From Deinococcus aquatilis DSM 23025 (GTDB taxonomy: Bacteria; Deinococcota; Deinococci; Deinococcales; Deinococcaceae): a DNA stretch of 64,000 nt. Positions within the stretch are counted from its first letter, which is position 1. The number at the start of each line of letters is the position of its first letter. Both the position numbers and the translations under genes were made by a program. The DNA is taken from the NCBI RefSeq assembly GCF_000378445.1, contig NZ_KB899698.1, positions 1 to 64,000 of the forward strand, given 5' to 3'. This document shows, one piece after another, positions 50,101 through 58,025 of this stretch. A model generated the notes under the pieces. That model saw nothing but the letters and a program-made list of their open reading frames with translations, was not told the origin of the DNA and searched no databases.

Positions 50101-52248
50101 GATAGCCTGACGTTCCGCGCGGCTCAAGTCATCGTTCAGGGCGTTACGCATGCGCAGGAAGAGGCCGTGCTCGTCCCGACTGGCATAGATCAGATGGGTC
50201 GGCTCTCCAGCCGTATCCCAAGTGTTGCGCTTCACCGCGACGAAGGTCCCGAGGTAGGCATTGACCCATTCGGTGAGCACGGCTTCGGGAATCAGGGCGT
50301 CCCGGGGCTCGAGCGTCATGTCGGCCAGATCCACCCAAGGCGCGGTCTCACGGAGCCGAGTCGCTTGCGCGAATAGGGCCTCCCGACGCAGGCCCGTGAC
50401 CGTGTCAGCGAGTTCTTCGGCGCGGCGGGCTTTCTGGTGGGCGCGGCCTCGGTAGTACGTGGTATTCGCTTCCCAGGTGTGACCCGTGAAGGCGTACTCC
50501 GCCCGCAAGTGGGCCGCGGCGACGGTCGGACTGACCCCCGCGTGCTGACTGAGGTGCACCTCATCCAAGAGACCGTACGCTTCGAGCTGCTGGGCCACCT
50601 CGGTCAGGGTGCCCGGGGTCATCGCCGGCGTGGGGTCGGGCAGATCGGCGAGCGCGGCCAGAACCTCTCCCTTGGCAGACAGGAGCACGCCCAGGACGGG
50701 TGCAGCGGCCGTCGCCCGGCCTAGAGTTGTCAGGTCATATGGTCCATACGTCTCCAGGTGCGCTTGGTGCAGGGCCCGAGTCCGCTCACGGGCCGACGCG
50801 GCATTCGAGCGGCGACGCTGAACGGCACTCCGGGCCGCCGTCAAGCTCTGCGCAACCTGCAGGGCACTCAACGTGGCCGGGTGGTTCAGAGCGCTGTGGT
50901 AGCCCCATTGTCCACGCTGGAAACGGTACGTGCCACACGCAGAGAGTTGGCCTTCCACAAACGGGTGGGCTTGGATGGGGGCGGCACGAACGCGGTGCTC
51001 TGCTTCGACCCCAAGCAGCGTACGCACAGCCGCTTCCACCGCAGAGCGGGTCAACAGATCTAAGCGGCGTGCTTTGGCGTTTTTAATCAGGTCTTCGACG
51101 CGGCTGAATTGCACGGGTCCTGCGTAGCTGGGTTCCCCAAAACGTCCCGTCCGCACGACCGCCTTCTGACAGCTGGACAGACCGAGGGGCACAAAGGTGG
51201 TGGCCAGTTCCCAACTTCCATCCGGGAGGGATCGAAAACACACCTGACCCTCAATGAAGGCACGCAGGGCTGGGTCTTGCTTAAGACGGGCGTCCCGAAT
51301 GACAGTCTGCTCTTCCAAGGCCAATGCGCCCAACGCTTCCCGCACGCCTGCATCGTGACGGCGCAGGACGAGGAGCACGGTGGTGACACCCGCTCCAGTG
51401 GCTTTGAAGGCGTCTTCGGGAATGGGGCTAGCCGTGAGGAGATGCGCGCTGTCGAGCACCTGTTCACGCAAGCCCTGTTCACTCGGGTTGCGGAGCATGC
51501 TTTCCGGCACAATGACCGCCATCAGGCCGCCGGGATGGAGGCGTTCAAGACCTGCGAGAATGAAGTACCAGTGCGCTTGGGTGATGCGGGGTCGGTTAAC
51601 GCGAGCAGTCGCGCCCCGGACACCGAAGGGGGGATTGCCGATCACGAGATCGAACAGGCCTTCATGGCGTTGGTGAAAGGCTTCGAAGCTCAGCGCGTGG
51701 GTGGCGACCCAGGGGTGCAAGGCGGCGGCCACTTGCGCGGAGATGTCATCCAGTTCGACGGCAGTTAGCAGGGTGTCTTTGGGCGCGCGGGAAAGGAAGA
51801 TGCCGCCACCACAGGAGAATTCGAGCGTTTGCGTGATCGGGCCGAGCGCGCTGGCGACTTCCCAGACGACTTCCGTGAGGGCGGTCGGGGTGTAGAAGGC
51901 GTTGATGCTGCCGCCGAGGCCACCTTCACCGCTCCAGGCCCGCAGGGCAGCACGGCCCGACTCGGTGAGTTCGCCCCCACTTGCCGCAGTCTGCCGAGCA
52001 ACGTCGTTCGCGTGGACGCGGGCCGCGTCGGTGACTTTGGGCAGGGCATCGACGCCGTACGGGTGGCAGCTGGGCGCGGGAGAAGGCTGCGGGGCCGCGC
52101 GCAGGGCAAAGGCAGCGAGGGCCTGATCTGTCGGCTGGACGGGTGTCGGCAGGACGGCGGGTTTGATCTGTTTGCCCTTCACCGTGGGGCGGTACGTGCC
52201 GAACAGGTCAGTGGTGAGGGGGCGCTGGACAGGCGGTAAGGACGTCAT
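47140..52248 (-). CDS. DarB-like adenine methyltransferase + SF2 helicase
   Basis: A 1702-residue protein. N-terminal N6-adenine methyltransferase: SAM motif LEFSCGGGIFLSRAP (~145) and catalytic IGNPPFGVRG (NPPF ~203-206). There is a long middle region, then an SF2/SNF2-like helicase: GLGKTLTG (~836-840), ILIDEVQAMKS (~1017), IGLSATWFTNSP, and FVQRVGRCRRQG (~1341). This architecture is that of phage P1 DarB, which protects incoming DNA from type I restriction, and of related plasmid proteins. Similar fusions occur in defence islands, so a BREX/DISARM-like role is the alternative. It is first in the PRTRC train. Confidence 0.78.
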   Translation of the reverse strand: MTSLPPVQRPLTTDLFGTYRPTVKGKQIKPAVLPTPVQPTDQALAAFALRAAPQPSPAPSCHPYGVDALPKVTDAARVHANDVARQTAASGGELTESGRAALRAWSGEGGLGGSINAFYTPTALTEVVWEVASALGPITQTLEFSCGGGIFLSRAPKDTLLTAVELDDISAQVAAALHPWVATHALSFEAFHQRHEGLFDLVIGNPPFGVRGATARVNRPRITQAHWYFILAGLERLHPGGLMAVIVPESMLRNPSEQGLREQVLDSAHLLTASPIPEDAFKATGAGVTTVLLVLRRHDAGVREALGALALEEQTVIRDARLKQDPALRAFIEGQVCFRSLPDGSWELATTFVPLGLSSCQKAVVRTGRFGEPSYAGPVQFSRVEDLIKNAKARRLDLLTRSAVEAAVRTLLGVEAEHRVRAAPIQAHPFVEGQLSACGTYRFQRGQWGYHSALNHPATLSALQVAQSLTAARSAVQRRRSNAASARERTRALHQAHLETYGPYDLTTLGRATAAAPVLGVLLSAKGEVLAALADLPDPTPAMTPGTLTEVAQQLEAYGLLDEVHLSQHAGVSPTVAAAHLRAEYAFTGHTWEANTTYYRGRAHQKARRAEELADTVTGLRREALFAQATRLRETAPWVDLADMTLEPRDALIPEAVLTEWVNAYLGTFVAVKRNTWDTAGEPTHLIYASRDEHGLFLRMRNALNDDLSRAERQAISPARVRLLEAYLNCRTPVDAVINQDLKTTEQIAAERNAHQGKAIRMEHALAAHFRSWLLDSEHAGAVETRLNEERYGLLIPAPDMRTLTLPEYQGPLAHPFQAGHVRTAARLQGAILDFAVGLGKTLTGLMLAAMLRQSGRARLPAIVVPLSRLGDWVMNAASALPDLRIRVIGGEPVRGPDGQILLDSDGEPQLREDSGDQRRRKIASLLTDAPDLVVMSFEAFEMMPMLEETRMRFVQSDSTLMAGVGRSATFDERHRKMGGHRQLAQVERFTGRHLARVRVATETDIPFEATGIDAILIDEVQAMKSTYAAPAVYGESAPKFLGGGNESNRALDTNHKCRFVRANGGCTIGLSATWFTNSPLEIFNMLSLVTDALPEYGIHNVSAFTARFCVIEPRLITEPDGSVAYRSCVVGFRNLDELRAIIGQHVIRETEFTCQMHDRVGMPLPPLTTVEHLFDLALVVQERYDAEQALVEAADSEGENHLFAIFARLSKLTLHPPLLDVDAPNARFAACVQACVAARQTGGRNVVFMYTGGEDGLTYRALKEMLIAAGYPAQEIEIITASTHPSSGERLNVERRFRRGELTCVLGSSVIEQGGNYQGGTDIHHLDYPHHHMAFVQRVGRCRRQGTRVGEIRNHLYFARGSFDVLRYQNMLGKKGWADQVFDASITTCENAAVGFDGEEIAVMLSRNPVATRAAIRAKKEARAQERRQASLRADLTVVQEYLDMLALLARRDAVARSREKGPSMQDVAGINRLVTGLRARHAQVKTLRAAGHPLAALTRLNAPVVWMEGLPLHVGMTFTVSGTAYEVTGLSGVEAGVPVKAVASGKAEVLDTARLVQAADVLPTADLAQYGRERFSLLSPALQERLERVDVQAAVPANLILTPAPVESGLPALRLRYGLSVTASAPSRPGVEVYSLVEGRLRLGEVVGTPQFLVEWRGVRDVRQVTVVLPDEGKREQTRRLLRAQDPKLRARVDTLLQAI

Positions 52249-52257
52249 ACCTAGTCC

Positions 52258-52282
52258 TGGCCTGCGACCGGGTCGCAGGCCA
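52258..52282 (-). promoter_or_regulatory. GGCC-core leader hairpin (gene 47140-52248)
   Basis: TGGCCTGCGACC-1 nt-GGTCGCAGGCCA. It has a longer stem than the others with a different inner sequence. The core still ends 10 nt before the ATG. Confidence 0.8.
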
Positions 52283-52633
52283 AGTCTGCAAGCATGGAAG
52301 AAAGTTCAGTTCTGGTTGTTCAGCAATACCCGTATTTGGGAAAAGACAGGCCCATCTTCAATTTCCACAGAGGTGAGGCCAACAGAATGAGCATTAGAGT
52401 TCTCAGAACGGTGCTCGTGTCGACCCAAGAGGTTTTCTCGTCTAGAACTGCGCTTTGGAACGGACTCAGCTCAACCATATTGGTCTGAAACTTCTTGGGT
52501 TCTGTTCAGCGCAACAAGACTGGAAAGTTGCCAATGAGGTGAGGAGTAGGACAACTCAGCGTGGTCAATGCACGTATAGCCTAGATGTCAGTTTTCACTG
52601 TCCACAACGCTCGTTCGTTGATCCAAGATCTCG

Positions 52634-52652
52634 TGATCTAAAATTTAGATCA
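52634..52652. repeat. Candidate parS palindrome, copy 1
   Basis: TGATCTAAA-A-TTTAGATCA, a perfect 9-bp-arm palindrome 146 bases beyond the parB stop. The same 19 bases recur at 52700-52718, differing only at the centre base. Confidence 0.7.
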
Positions 52653-52696
52653 ACGCTTGGCATGGGAGTTCCAACACATGTATGAGGACAGCAAAA

Positions 52697-52723
52697 GGGG
52701 TGATCTAAATTTTAGATCACCCC
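52697..52723. repeat. Candidate parS palindrome, copy 2 (extended)
   Basis: GGGGTGATCTAAA-T-TTTAGATCACCCC, 13-bp arms, containing the same core as copy 1. Centres are 67 bases apart. The extended G/C arms mean copy 2 could also work as a terminator for parB. Confidence 0.7.
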
Positions 52724-52797
52724 CAGAATTCAAAAAATATGCTCAACCAGATTGGGACCCAAGGGCCTGTGACGGCAGAACTTATGGAGTGCTGAAA

Positions 52798-53679
52798 TTA
52801 CGACAATTTCCCGAGAAGCTGGTTGAGTTCTTTGAGCAATCGCTCTGCACGCTTGAGGTCTGAACCTTGGAGCGAAGACAACTTCGGGAGGAGCATTTTC
52901 GTTTCAAGACCAAGCTGCTGCATCGGACTTACAGATCGATTTCGCCCAACAAGGCGTTCTATTTCAGCTTTGAGCTCTTGAGTCGTCAGCTCACCTGCTT
53001 CAATCCGCTTCAACAATTGGGACCGCTCTGGATGATCTGGATCCAACTTGAGTAGAGGCTTAAGTAAGACGAAGGGGACGCCATTCAGGAGAGCCTGCTG
53101 TTCGGACTCAGTCAATTTGAGAAGAGGCAGGCGAGAGTTCAACCAGGTCGACAAGGTATTCCCAAACACCCGAGCAATAAATGCTGACACATTCCGATCA
53201 TCCGGACGACGTCCGGTATGAATCGCCGTGAGATAGGCCCCAACTTGTTCCGGCTGGATGTCTAAATGGAGTGCAATAATTTGACGCCCGATCAAGGCAT
53301 CTTGTACAAGGTTAAGATTTTTGCGCTGAGCATTCTCAACAATGGCAAAGATTTGTGCCTCAGCATCCGTCATCTCACGGATCAGAACAGGCACTTCTTT
53401 CAGGCCAACAAAGCGTGCGGCATTGTATCGCCGCTCACCAGCGATCAGTTGGTACTTGGAGTCGATCTTCCTGACCAGAAGAGGTTGTAAGATCCCATGC
53501 TCACGCACACTGTCGATTAATTCAGAGAGGACAGACTCTTCGAAAGGATTGTCTTCCGGCAACATTCCAATTCGCCTGGGATTCCGCTCAGAGACCACTT
53601 GAATCTGAGGCAGTGGCAGAAGAGAGGGATGGCCCTCGACACCCATGATGTCGGAGAGAGACGGAAGACTCGAACTCAT
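52798..53679 (-). CDS. parB: ParB-family partition protein
   Basis: A 293-residue protein. CTPase/clamp motifs in order: LPEDNPFEESVLSELIDSVR, HGILQPLLVRK, LIAGERRYNAARFVGLKEV and DAEAQIFAIVENAQRKNLN (ENxQR). A helix-turn-helix follows for parS (SAFIARVFGNTLSTWLNSRL region) and a helical C-terminal dimer domain. It should spread from parS clamps and stimulate ParA. The start overlaps the parA stop by ATGA (53676-53679). The candidate sites follow directly downstream. Confidence 0.9.
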   Translation of the reverse strand: MSSSLPSLSDIMGVEGHPSLLPLPQIQVVSERNPRRIGMLPEDNPFEESVLSELIDSVREHGILQPLLVRKIDSKYQLIAGERRYNAARFVGLKEVPVLIREMTDAEAQIFAIVENAQRKNLNLVQDALIGRQIIALHLDIQPEQVGAYLTAIHTGRRPDDRNVSAFIARVFGNTLSTWLNSRLPLLKLTESEQQALLNGVPFVLLKPLLKLDPDHPERSQLLKRIEAGELTTQELKAEIERLVGRNRSVSPMQQLGLETKMLLPKLSSLQGSDLKRAERLLKELNQLLGKLS

Positions 53680-54692
53680 CCAGCAACCTCTTGAGAGGCA
53701 GCTCCGACAGGTTGCTGAAGCGGACGGAAAGTCTTGACAATGAAGTGAGCGAGTTCAACGATGTCCTGGGTAATCCCAGCTTTTGGATCAATATCAAAAA
53801 TCGAACGGTGATCTTCTTGAATACTGCGCGCTAGATCGCCTAAACGTACAGGAGGAGCGATGACAGCAACACTTTCATAGCCTTGAAGGAGTTCGAGCTC
53901 ACGACGCGACATCCTGCGGTGGGCTTGATATTTATTGGGAATGAACATGCGTAGCTGCAAATTCGGCGCATAGGCACGTCCACCTTTAATCAGCGTCACA
54001 AGTTTTTGGAGATTCTCAAGTCCTTTGACATCACACACAGGAACAAGGACATGATCTGCCGCTACGACAGCTGCTGGTAGGTCAGCGCTTCGTCCAGGCT
54101 GTGTATCAATCAGAATAAAGTCATAGTCCATCTCACGTTTTCGGAGGGCCTCTCGAAGATTTCCCATTCGAAAAGAGTCAGCCGTAATGTTCGGAGCGAC
54201 GTCACGGATGATGCCATCATTCGCCGGCCACAGATCAAAATCTTGGACGCGAATAGGGTCTGGCAAAATTGCATCGCTCGGTTCATCAACTCGGAAAACG
54301 ACCCCGGCTGTACGCTCAGGATCGAGACCTGGGCTGGAGCGGTCATCATGTAATCCGACCCATTTCGTGGCAGAAGCTTGAGCATCCATGTCCAGAACAG
54401 CGACACGATAGCCTTGACGGGCAAGGGCAGCACCAATGGAAAGGGTGAGAAACGTTTTGCCCGCTCCTCCAGCAATATTCGCCATACATAAGCGAGTGGC
54501 AGGTTGCATCGACATAGGGGTCTCCTTGGGACGGCATAACGCCTCATACACCGTAATGGGCACGAGGGCGGCAATGGATGCACCATGACGAGTAATCAAG
54601 GTGGTCTCGCCTGCTTGTGCTGCTCGATTCAGCACATCCGAGAGTGACTTGCGAAGGTCACCTGCGCTGACGGTGAGGTGTTCACGAGCCAT
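53676..54692 (-). CDS. parA: ParA partition ATPase with N-terminal Phd/YefM-like domain
   Basis: A 338-residue protein. Residues 1-55 read LTVSAGDLRKSLSDVLNRAA...TTLITRHGASIAALVPITVY, a Phd/YefM antitoxin-type DNA-binding domain. From residue ~70 comes ParA: NIAGGAGKTFLTLSIGAALA (deviant Walker A, 73-80), VAVLDMDAQASATKW and LIDTQPGRSADL. Type Ia ParA proteins carry an N-terminal DNA-binding domain for autorepression; here that slot is filled by a Phd fold. A second start, ATG 54515 (MSMQPATRL), has a clear AAGGAG seven bases upstream, so a short ParA without the Phd part is probably also made. Confidence 0.85.
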   Translation of the reverse strand: MAREHLTVSAGDLRKSLSDVLNRAAQAGETTLITRHGASIAALVPITVYEALCRPKETPMSMQPATRLCMANIAGGAGKTFLTLSIGAALARQGYRVAVLDMDAQASATKWVGLHDDRSSPGLDPERTAGVVFRVDEPSDAILPDPIRVQDFDLWPANDGIIRDVAPNITADSFRMGNLREALRKREMDYDFILIDTQPGRSADLPAAVVAADHVLVPVCDVKGLENLQKLVTLIKGGRAYAPNLQLRMFIPNKYQAHRRMSRRELELLQGYESVAVIAPPVRLGDLARSIQEDHRSIFDIDPKAGITQDIVELAHFIVKTFRPLQQPVGAASQEVAG

Positions 54693-54740
54693 ATCGTGAC
54701 CGTAACACATTTTGTACAAACATTGCAAGAAAGTTACAAA
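54693..54740 (-). promoter_or_regulatory. parA promoter with palindromic operator
   Basis: -35 TTGTAA (54739-54734), 17-bp spacer, -10 TACAAA (54716-54711), 18 bases before the ATG. The perfect palindrome TTTGTACAAA (54711-54720) covers the -10, and a half-copy TTTGTAAC covers the -35. Such sites suit repression by a Phd dimer. Confidence 0.7.
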
Positions 54741-54810
54741 CCGTACTGGTGACCCGATAGAGGACGCTCAGTGACTCACCTCGACTTCGCCTCTCAGGGC
54801 TCAGTTCAGT

Positions 54811-54838
54811 CAAAAAATGCCTCTTCAAGAGAGGCATA
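54811..54838 (-). terminator. Rho-independent terminator
   Basis: On the minus strand ATGCCTC-7 nt-GAGGCAT is followed by six T. It ends the transcript of the gene at 54872 and separates it from the parA promoter. Confidence 0.85.
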
Positions 54839-54871
54839 CGCATAATGTTAAGGCTCACTGGTGGTCGATCA

Positions 54872-55279
54872 TCAAAGGCGCATCATTTCCTCGACGGATT
54901 GCCCGGTCAGGTAGATTCCAGACGAACGACTCGCCAGCACCAGATCACGCGCGGCCTCCCACGACTCTGCTTCTGTTCGCCGACCTCGCGCATTCCCCAC
55001 CACATACCGCCCCATCAAGATCCGGAGCGTCTCCCGCACTGATTTCTGCCGGTACTGCCCGTCCACTTCCGTCCAGTCCATCCGGTGCGCCTGCACGATC
55101 TCCAGATCCTCCAGCACCACCGCGACTTCTAGCCCTTTGAGTTCCGGCCCCTGAGCCACCTCGGCCCACACCCGCTCCATGGGATAGATCGCCCGCAAGC
55201 GCTCCTGCGCCACCTCTGCGAGTGCCGCACTCAATACGGCCAGCACCGGCCCGTGGTAACTCATGTGGATAATCTGCAT
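54872..55279 (-). CDS. Hypothetical protein
   Basis: A 135-residue protein starting MQIIHMSYHGPVLAVLSAAL behind AGAGGGGG. It has mixed alpha/beta and basic residues in the middle (RYVVGNARGRRTEAESW). No known motif. It is last in the transcript ending at the 54.8-kb terminator, 56 bases after the Toprim gene. Confidence 0.5.
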   Translation of the reverse strand: MQIIHMSYHGPVLAVLSAALAEVAQERLRAIYPMERVWAEVAQGPELKGLEVAVVLEDLEIVQAHRMDWTEVDGQYRQKSVRETLRILMGRYVVGNARGRRTEAESWEAARDLVLASRSSGIYLTGQSVEEMMRL

Positions 55280-55334
55280 GTCTCGTACCCCCTCTCTCTT
55301 TGGAGCATCACCGCCTCTCAAAGTCAAGCCCCCC

Positions 55335-56456
55335 TCACCGCATTAACGGCCATTCACCGATCTGCTGCTTGAACCCCAGCAGCGCCTCCGGCCGCTGACG
55401 CGCCACCGCAGACAAGGGCAACGGCCACGACAGCGTTTCTATAGCCTGCTCTGGCACCGCGTGTTCGGCATGCAGCACCGCACTTAGGGCACGCACTCCA
55501 GACTCGCCCAGCACATCACAGAAATCCACGCCCGCTTCTAACGCCGGCACCTGCCGCACCCGAGGCGCCCCCACTTCGAACGCCAGGTCCTGCAGCCGGG
55601 CCCGCATCCGTTCCCCACTCGCATCCCTATCCGCGTAGATCCAGACCTCCCGATCGAGGCCCTCCAGGAACGGCCAAGCATCTGCACCAGCGACACCCTG
55701 CACGTCGAAATCCAAACCCAACGCCGTCACGGCCCGCCAAGCGGCCGCCGCATTCAACTCCCCTTCCACCAGCAGCACCCGGGACGCCCGTCCAAACCCT
55801 GGATTGCACCACGCCGGTGCGCCAATCCCGCTCACCAGTAAGCGGTACTTCGGCCCCTCCGCCTCACCCACACTCCGGCGCTTGGCATTCCACGTCCGTC
55901 CATCCGGCCCCCGCACGATGAAGACTAACTGTCCGTCCTGCGCCACCGCCTGTAGATCTCCTGTCGGCCACAGTCCTCGCCGAGCCAGGTCCTGTTGAGG
56001 CGCCTCGCCTTCCCGCAAGTTCTTGACCGTGCGCCGCAGCGCGTCGACCTCGCGTACTTTCATGGGGGTGAGTTTCGCCAGGGCCTTACGAGCTTCGGCC
56101 AGGACGCTGACCCGCACCGGCGCTGCACACTCGCCCGCGCTGCCCTGGCCCTCGTCAAACGTACTCGGCGTGCCCGTAAACCGCAGCAGTTCCTGCCGGG
56201 CTTGCGTGCCATTCATACCCAGACTCAACAGGAAGAAGAATGCTGTGCCACCGCCTTCATTGCGCCCGCGCTTCTTCCACATCCAGCTCGTGCCGTTGTG
56301 CCACACACTGAAGCTGGGGTCGCATTCTGCCTTGCCGGGTCGGGGATCCAGAATCGTGCCGCCTTTCGCGCCCAGACCACGAGCCGCTTCCGCTCCACAG
56401 TGCGCCGCAATCAGCGCCCGAAGGTCACACGAGTTGATCGATTGAGTCAGAGACAT
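55335..56456 (-). CDS. Toprim-domain primase-like protein
   Basis: A 373-residue protein from ATG 56456 (MSLTQSINSCDLRALIAAH). The N-terminal region has FSVWHNGTSWMWKKRGRNEG, like the DNA-contact part of DnaG/CHC2-type proteins but without a clear CHC2 zinc triad. The Toprim domain follows: RVLLVEGELNAAAAWRAV (Glu) and REVWIYADRDASGERMRARL (DxD). It likely makes primers for plasmid replication or mobilisation. No helicase domain is attached. Confidence 0.72.
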   Translation of the reverse strand: MSLTQSINSCDLRALIAAHCGAEAARGLGAKGGTILDPRPGKAECDPSFSVWHNGTSWMWKKRGRNEGGGTAFFFLLSLGMNGTQARQELLRFTGTPSTFDEGQGSAGECAAPVRVSVLAEARKALAKLTPMKVREVDALRRTVKNLREGEAPQQDLARRGLWPTGDLQAVAQDGQLVFIVRGPDGRTWNAKRRSVGEAEGPKYRLLVSGIGAPAWCNPGFGRASRVLLVEGELNAAAAWRAVTALGLDFDVQGVAGADAWPFLEGLDREVWIYADRDASGERMRARLQDLAFEVGAPRVRQVPALEAGVDFCDVLGESGVRALSAVLHAEHAVPEQAIETLSWPLPLSAVARQRPEALLGFKQQIGEWPLMR

Positions 56457-56465
56457 ACCCGGTGC

Positions 56466-56495
56466 TGGCCCACTCCGGTTCACCCGGGTGGGCCA
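56466..56495 (-). promoter_or_regulatory. GGCC-core leader hairpin (gene 55335-56456)
   Basis: TGGCCCAC-14 nt-GTGGGCCA, with an extra CCGG/CCGG pairing in the loop. The core ends 10 nt before the ATG. Confidence 0.75.
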
Positions 56496-56504
56496 CTCCT
56501 AGTT

Positions 56505-57989
56505 TCAGGCGCGCAGGGCCCGTAAAAATGCCAAGACCTTCGGCAACAGCGAGGGCAGTTCCGCCGCGCTGACACACTGCCCGAACGCCTCCTGGTACGC
56601 CTGCAAGATACTGGGCGCGTCTACCAGCAGAATGGGGACGACCAACCCGGTATGCCCCGCCCGGAGCGCCTGACACGCACGGTAATCCTGCGAGCTTAGG
56701 CTCCCATCCGTGATGACGAACGTCAAACTGTGCCCGGCAAGTCCCGGTTGCCAGAGGGCTTTCAGAGTCGGGGCTAAGGTGGTGCCCCCACAGACCGTGA
56801 GGGCCGCGATGCGGTTGAGACCCGTCTGAAAGAGCGTTTCGGGCTCAATCAGCGCATGCGTCTCGTCATCGAAGCCAAACGCGAGCATCGGCACCCCGGC
56901 CAACTGGGCGGCTTGTCGAAGCGCGAAGGTCAGGAACCGTGCGGTCTCCAAGCGTTCGCCCTCCATGCTGCCGCTGATATCCACCGCCACCCGGATGTGC
57001 ATCGGGCCAGGCCGCGTCGGTTCGACCCGCTGCTCGAAGACGCGTTCAGCCCCACGTTGATACCGGTCATAGCGAAACCGTCCCCGATCCCGACTGGCGT
57101 GCACTCGACCGGGCTGCACCGGGGGATGAAGCAACGGCGCCATTTCCTGAGCGTACCCAGCCGTGGTCGTCATGAGCTTGACTGCCGCAGGGGAGGGGAG
57201 AGCATCCAGGACGGGAAGAGGCGGGCGTTTCTCACTCCCGACTCCGGCCCCGTCGCCCCCGGAACCCTTCTCCTGTTCGGCCTCCGGAATCTCCGGCAGG
57301 CCATCCAGACTGACGTCCAGAAACCGTTGCAGGTCACCCCGTTTCGGTGCTTCTTTCGGCACGCCTAGCCTATTCAGGATCCACTGGGCGGCCACAATCA
57401 CGTCCGCGTAGACCGGGGCGTTCCACGCGGCCTCCAACACCGCCCGCACCTCCGGCCAATGCACCGCGTCCAGCCCATCTGGCTGAAACGACCACGCCGG
57501 ATGACGGCAGGTAAAGCGGTGGAACAGGCAGCCGTAGAGCACATCGCCCCCTTGCCCACTCGCGTGCACGGCATGGGCCGCATCCACGTCTGCTGCGAAC
57601 CCAAACAACGCGCCGAGTTCCTTGAAATCCCGGGCCATCAGGCGTTCCATACGTTCGTCCTCAATGCTGTTCACCAGCTGGCCGAGCAGCCCAGGCGGGA
57701 GTGCCCCACTGAAATGGGTATGGCCGGCTTCATGCGCGATCAGGCTTTCGAGGTAGCGCAGTTGAAAGGCACGAGTGTCTCGCGGCAAGTCCCGTACTTC
57801 CTGCGCTTCCGGCTGGGGCGGCATGGGGTACTCCGGGTTGCACACCACCCGTTGATTCTTCATGTCCACATACGCGGTCGGGAAGGCGGTGGTCAGGGTC
57901 AACTGGTAACCGGGCCGCCAGGAGTAATACCGCCAGAGTTCCCATGCCCACGCTTGGATGCGGGGTTGCTGCCACCAATGCATTGTCAT
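56505..57989 (-). CDS. HExxH + von Willebrand A domain protein (CobT-like)
   Basis: A 494-residue protein. Residues ~75-100 hold the zinc-metallopeptidase motif LIAHEAGHTHF, with a downstream Glu in EDERMERLMARDF. The C-terminal vWA domain has the MIDAS motif VAVDISGSMEGE, the Thr in CGGTTLAP, and FVITDGSLSSQD. The pairing with the MoxR-like ATPase encoded just upstream matches CobS/CobT and other MoxR-vWA chaperone pairs that remodel a target complex. Presence of a protease-like motif in the vWA partner is less common. Confidence 0.8.
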   Translation of the reverse strand: MTMHWWQQPRIQAWAWELWRYYSWRPGYQLTLTTAFPTAYVDMKNQRVVCNPEYPMPPQPEAQEVRDLPRDTRAFQLRYLESLIAHEAGHTHFSGALPPGLLGQLVNSIEDERMERLMARDFKELGALFGFAADVDAAHAVHASGQGGDVLYGCLFHRFTCRHPAWSFQPDGLDAVHWPEVRAVLEAAWNAPVYADVIVAAQWILNRLGVPKEAPKRGDLQRFLDVSLDGLPEIPEAEQEKGSGGDGAGVGSEKRPPLPVLDALPSPAAVKLMTTTAGYAQEMAPLLHPPVQPGRVHASRDRGRFRYDRYQRGAERVFEQRVEPTRPGPMHIRVAVDISGSMEGERLETARFLTFALRQAAQLAGVPMLAFGFDDETHALIEPETLFQTGLNRIAALTVCGGTTLAPTLKALWQPGLAGHSLTFVITDGSLSSQDYRACQALRAGHTGLVVPILLVDAPSILQAYQEAFGQCVSAAELPSLLPKVLAFLRALRA

Positions 57990-57998
57990 ACGGGAAGT

Positions 57999-58017
57999 TG
58001 GCCCCTCCTGGGGGCCA
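57999..58017 (-). promoter_or_regulatory. GGCC-core leader hairpin (gene 56505-57989)
   Basis: TGGCCCC-5 nt-GGGGCCA. The core ends 10 nt before the ATG. Confidence 0.78.
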
Positions 58018-58025
58018 CCCCTGCT

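Larger units (their letters stand above)
52249..52797. other. 549-bp non-coding region with candidate centromere
   Basis: It holds the leader hairpin of the DarB-like gene (52258-52282), two copies of a 19-bp palindrome (52634-52652 and 52700-52720), and moderately AT-rich sequence between. Short open frames here show no coding character. Confidence 0.6.
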
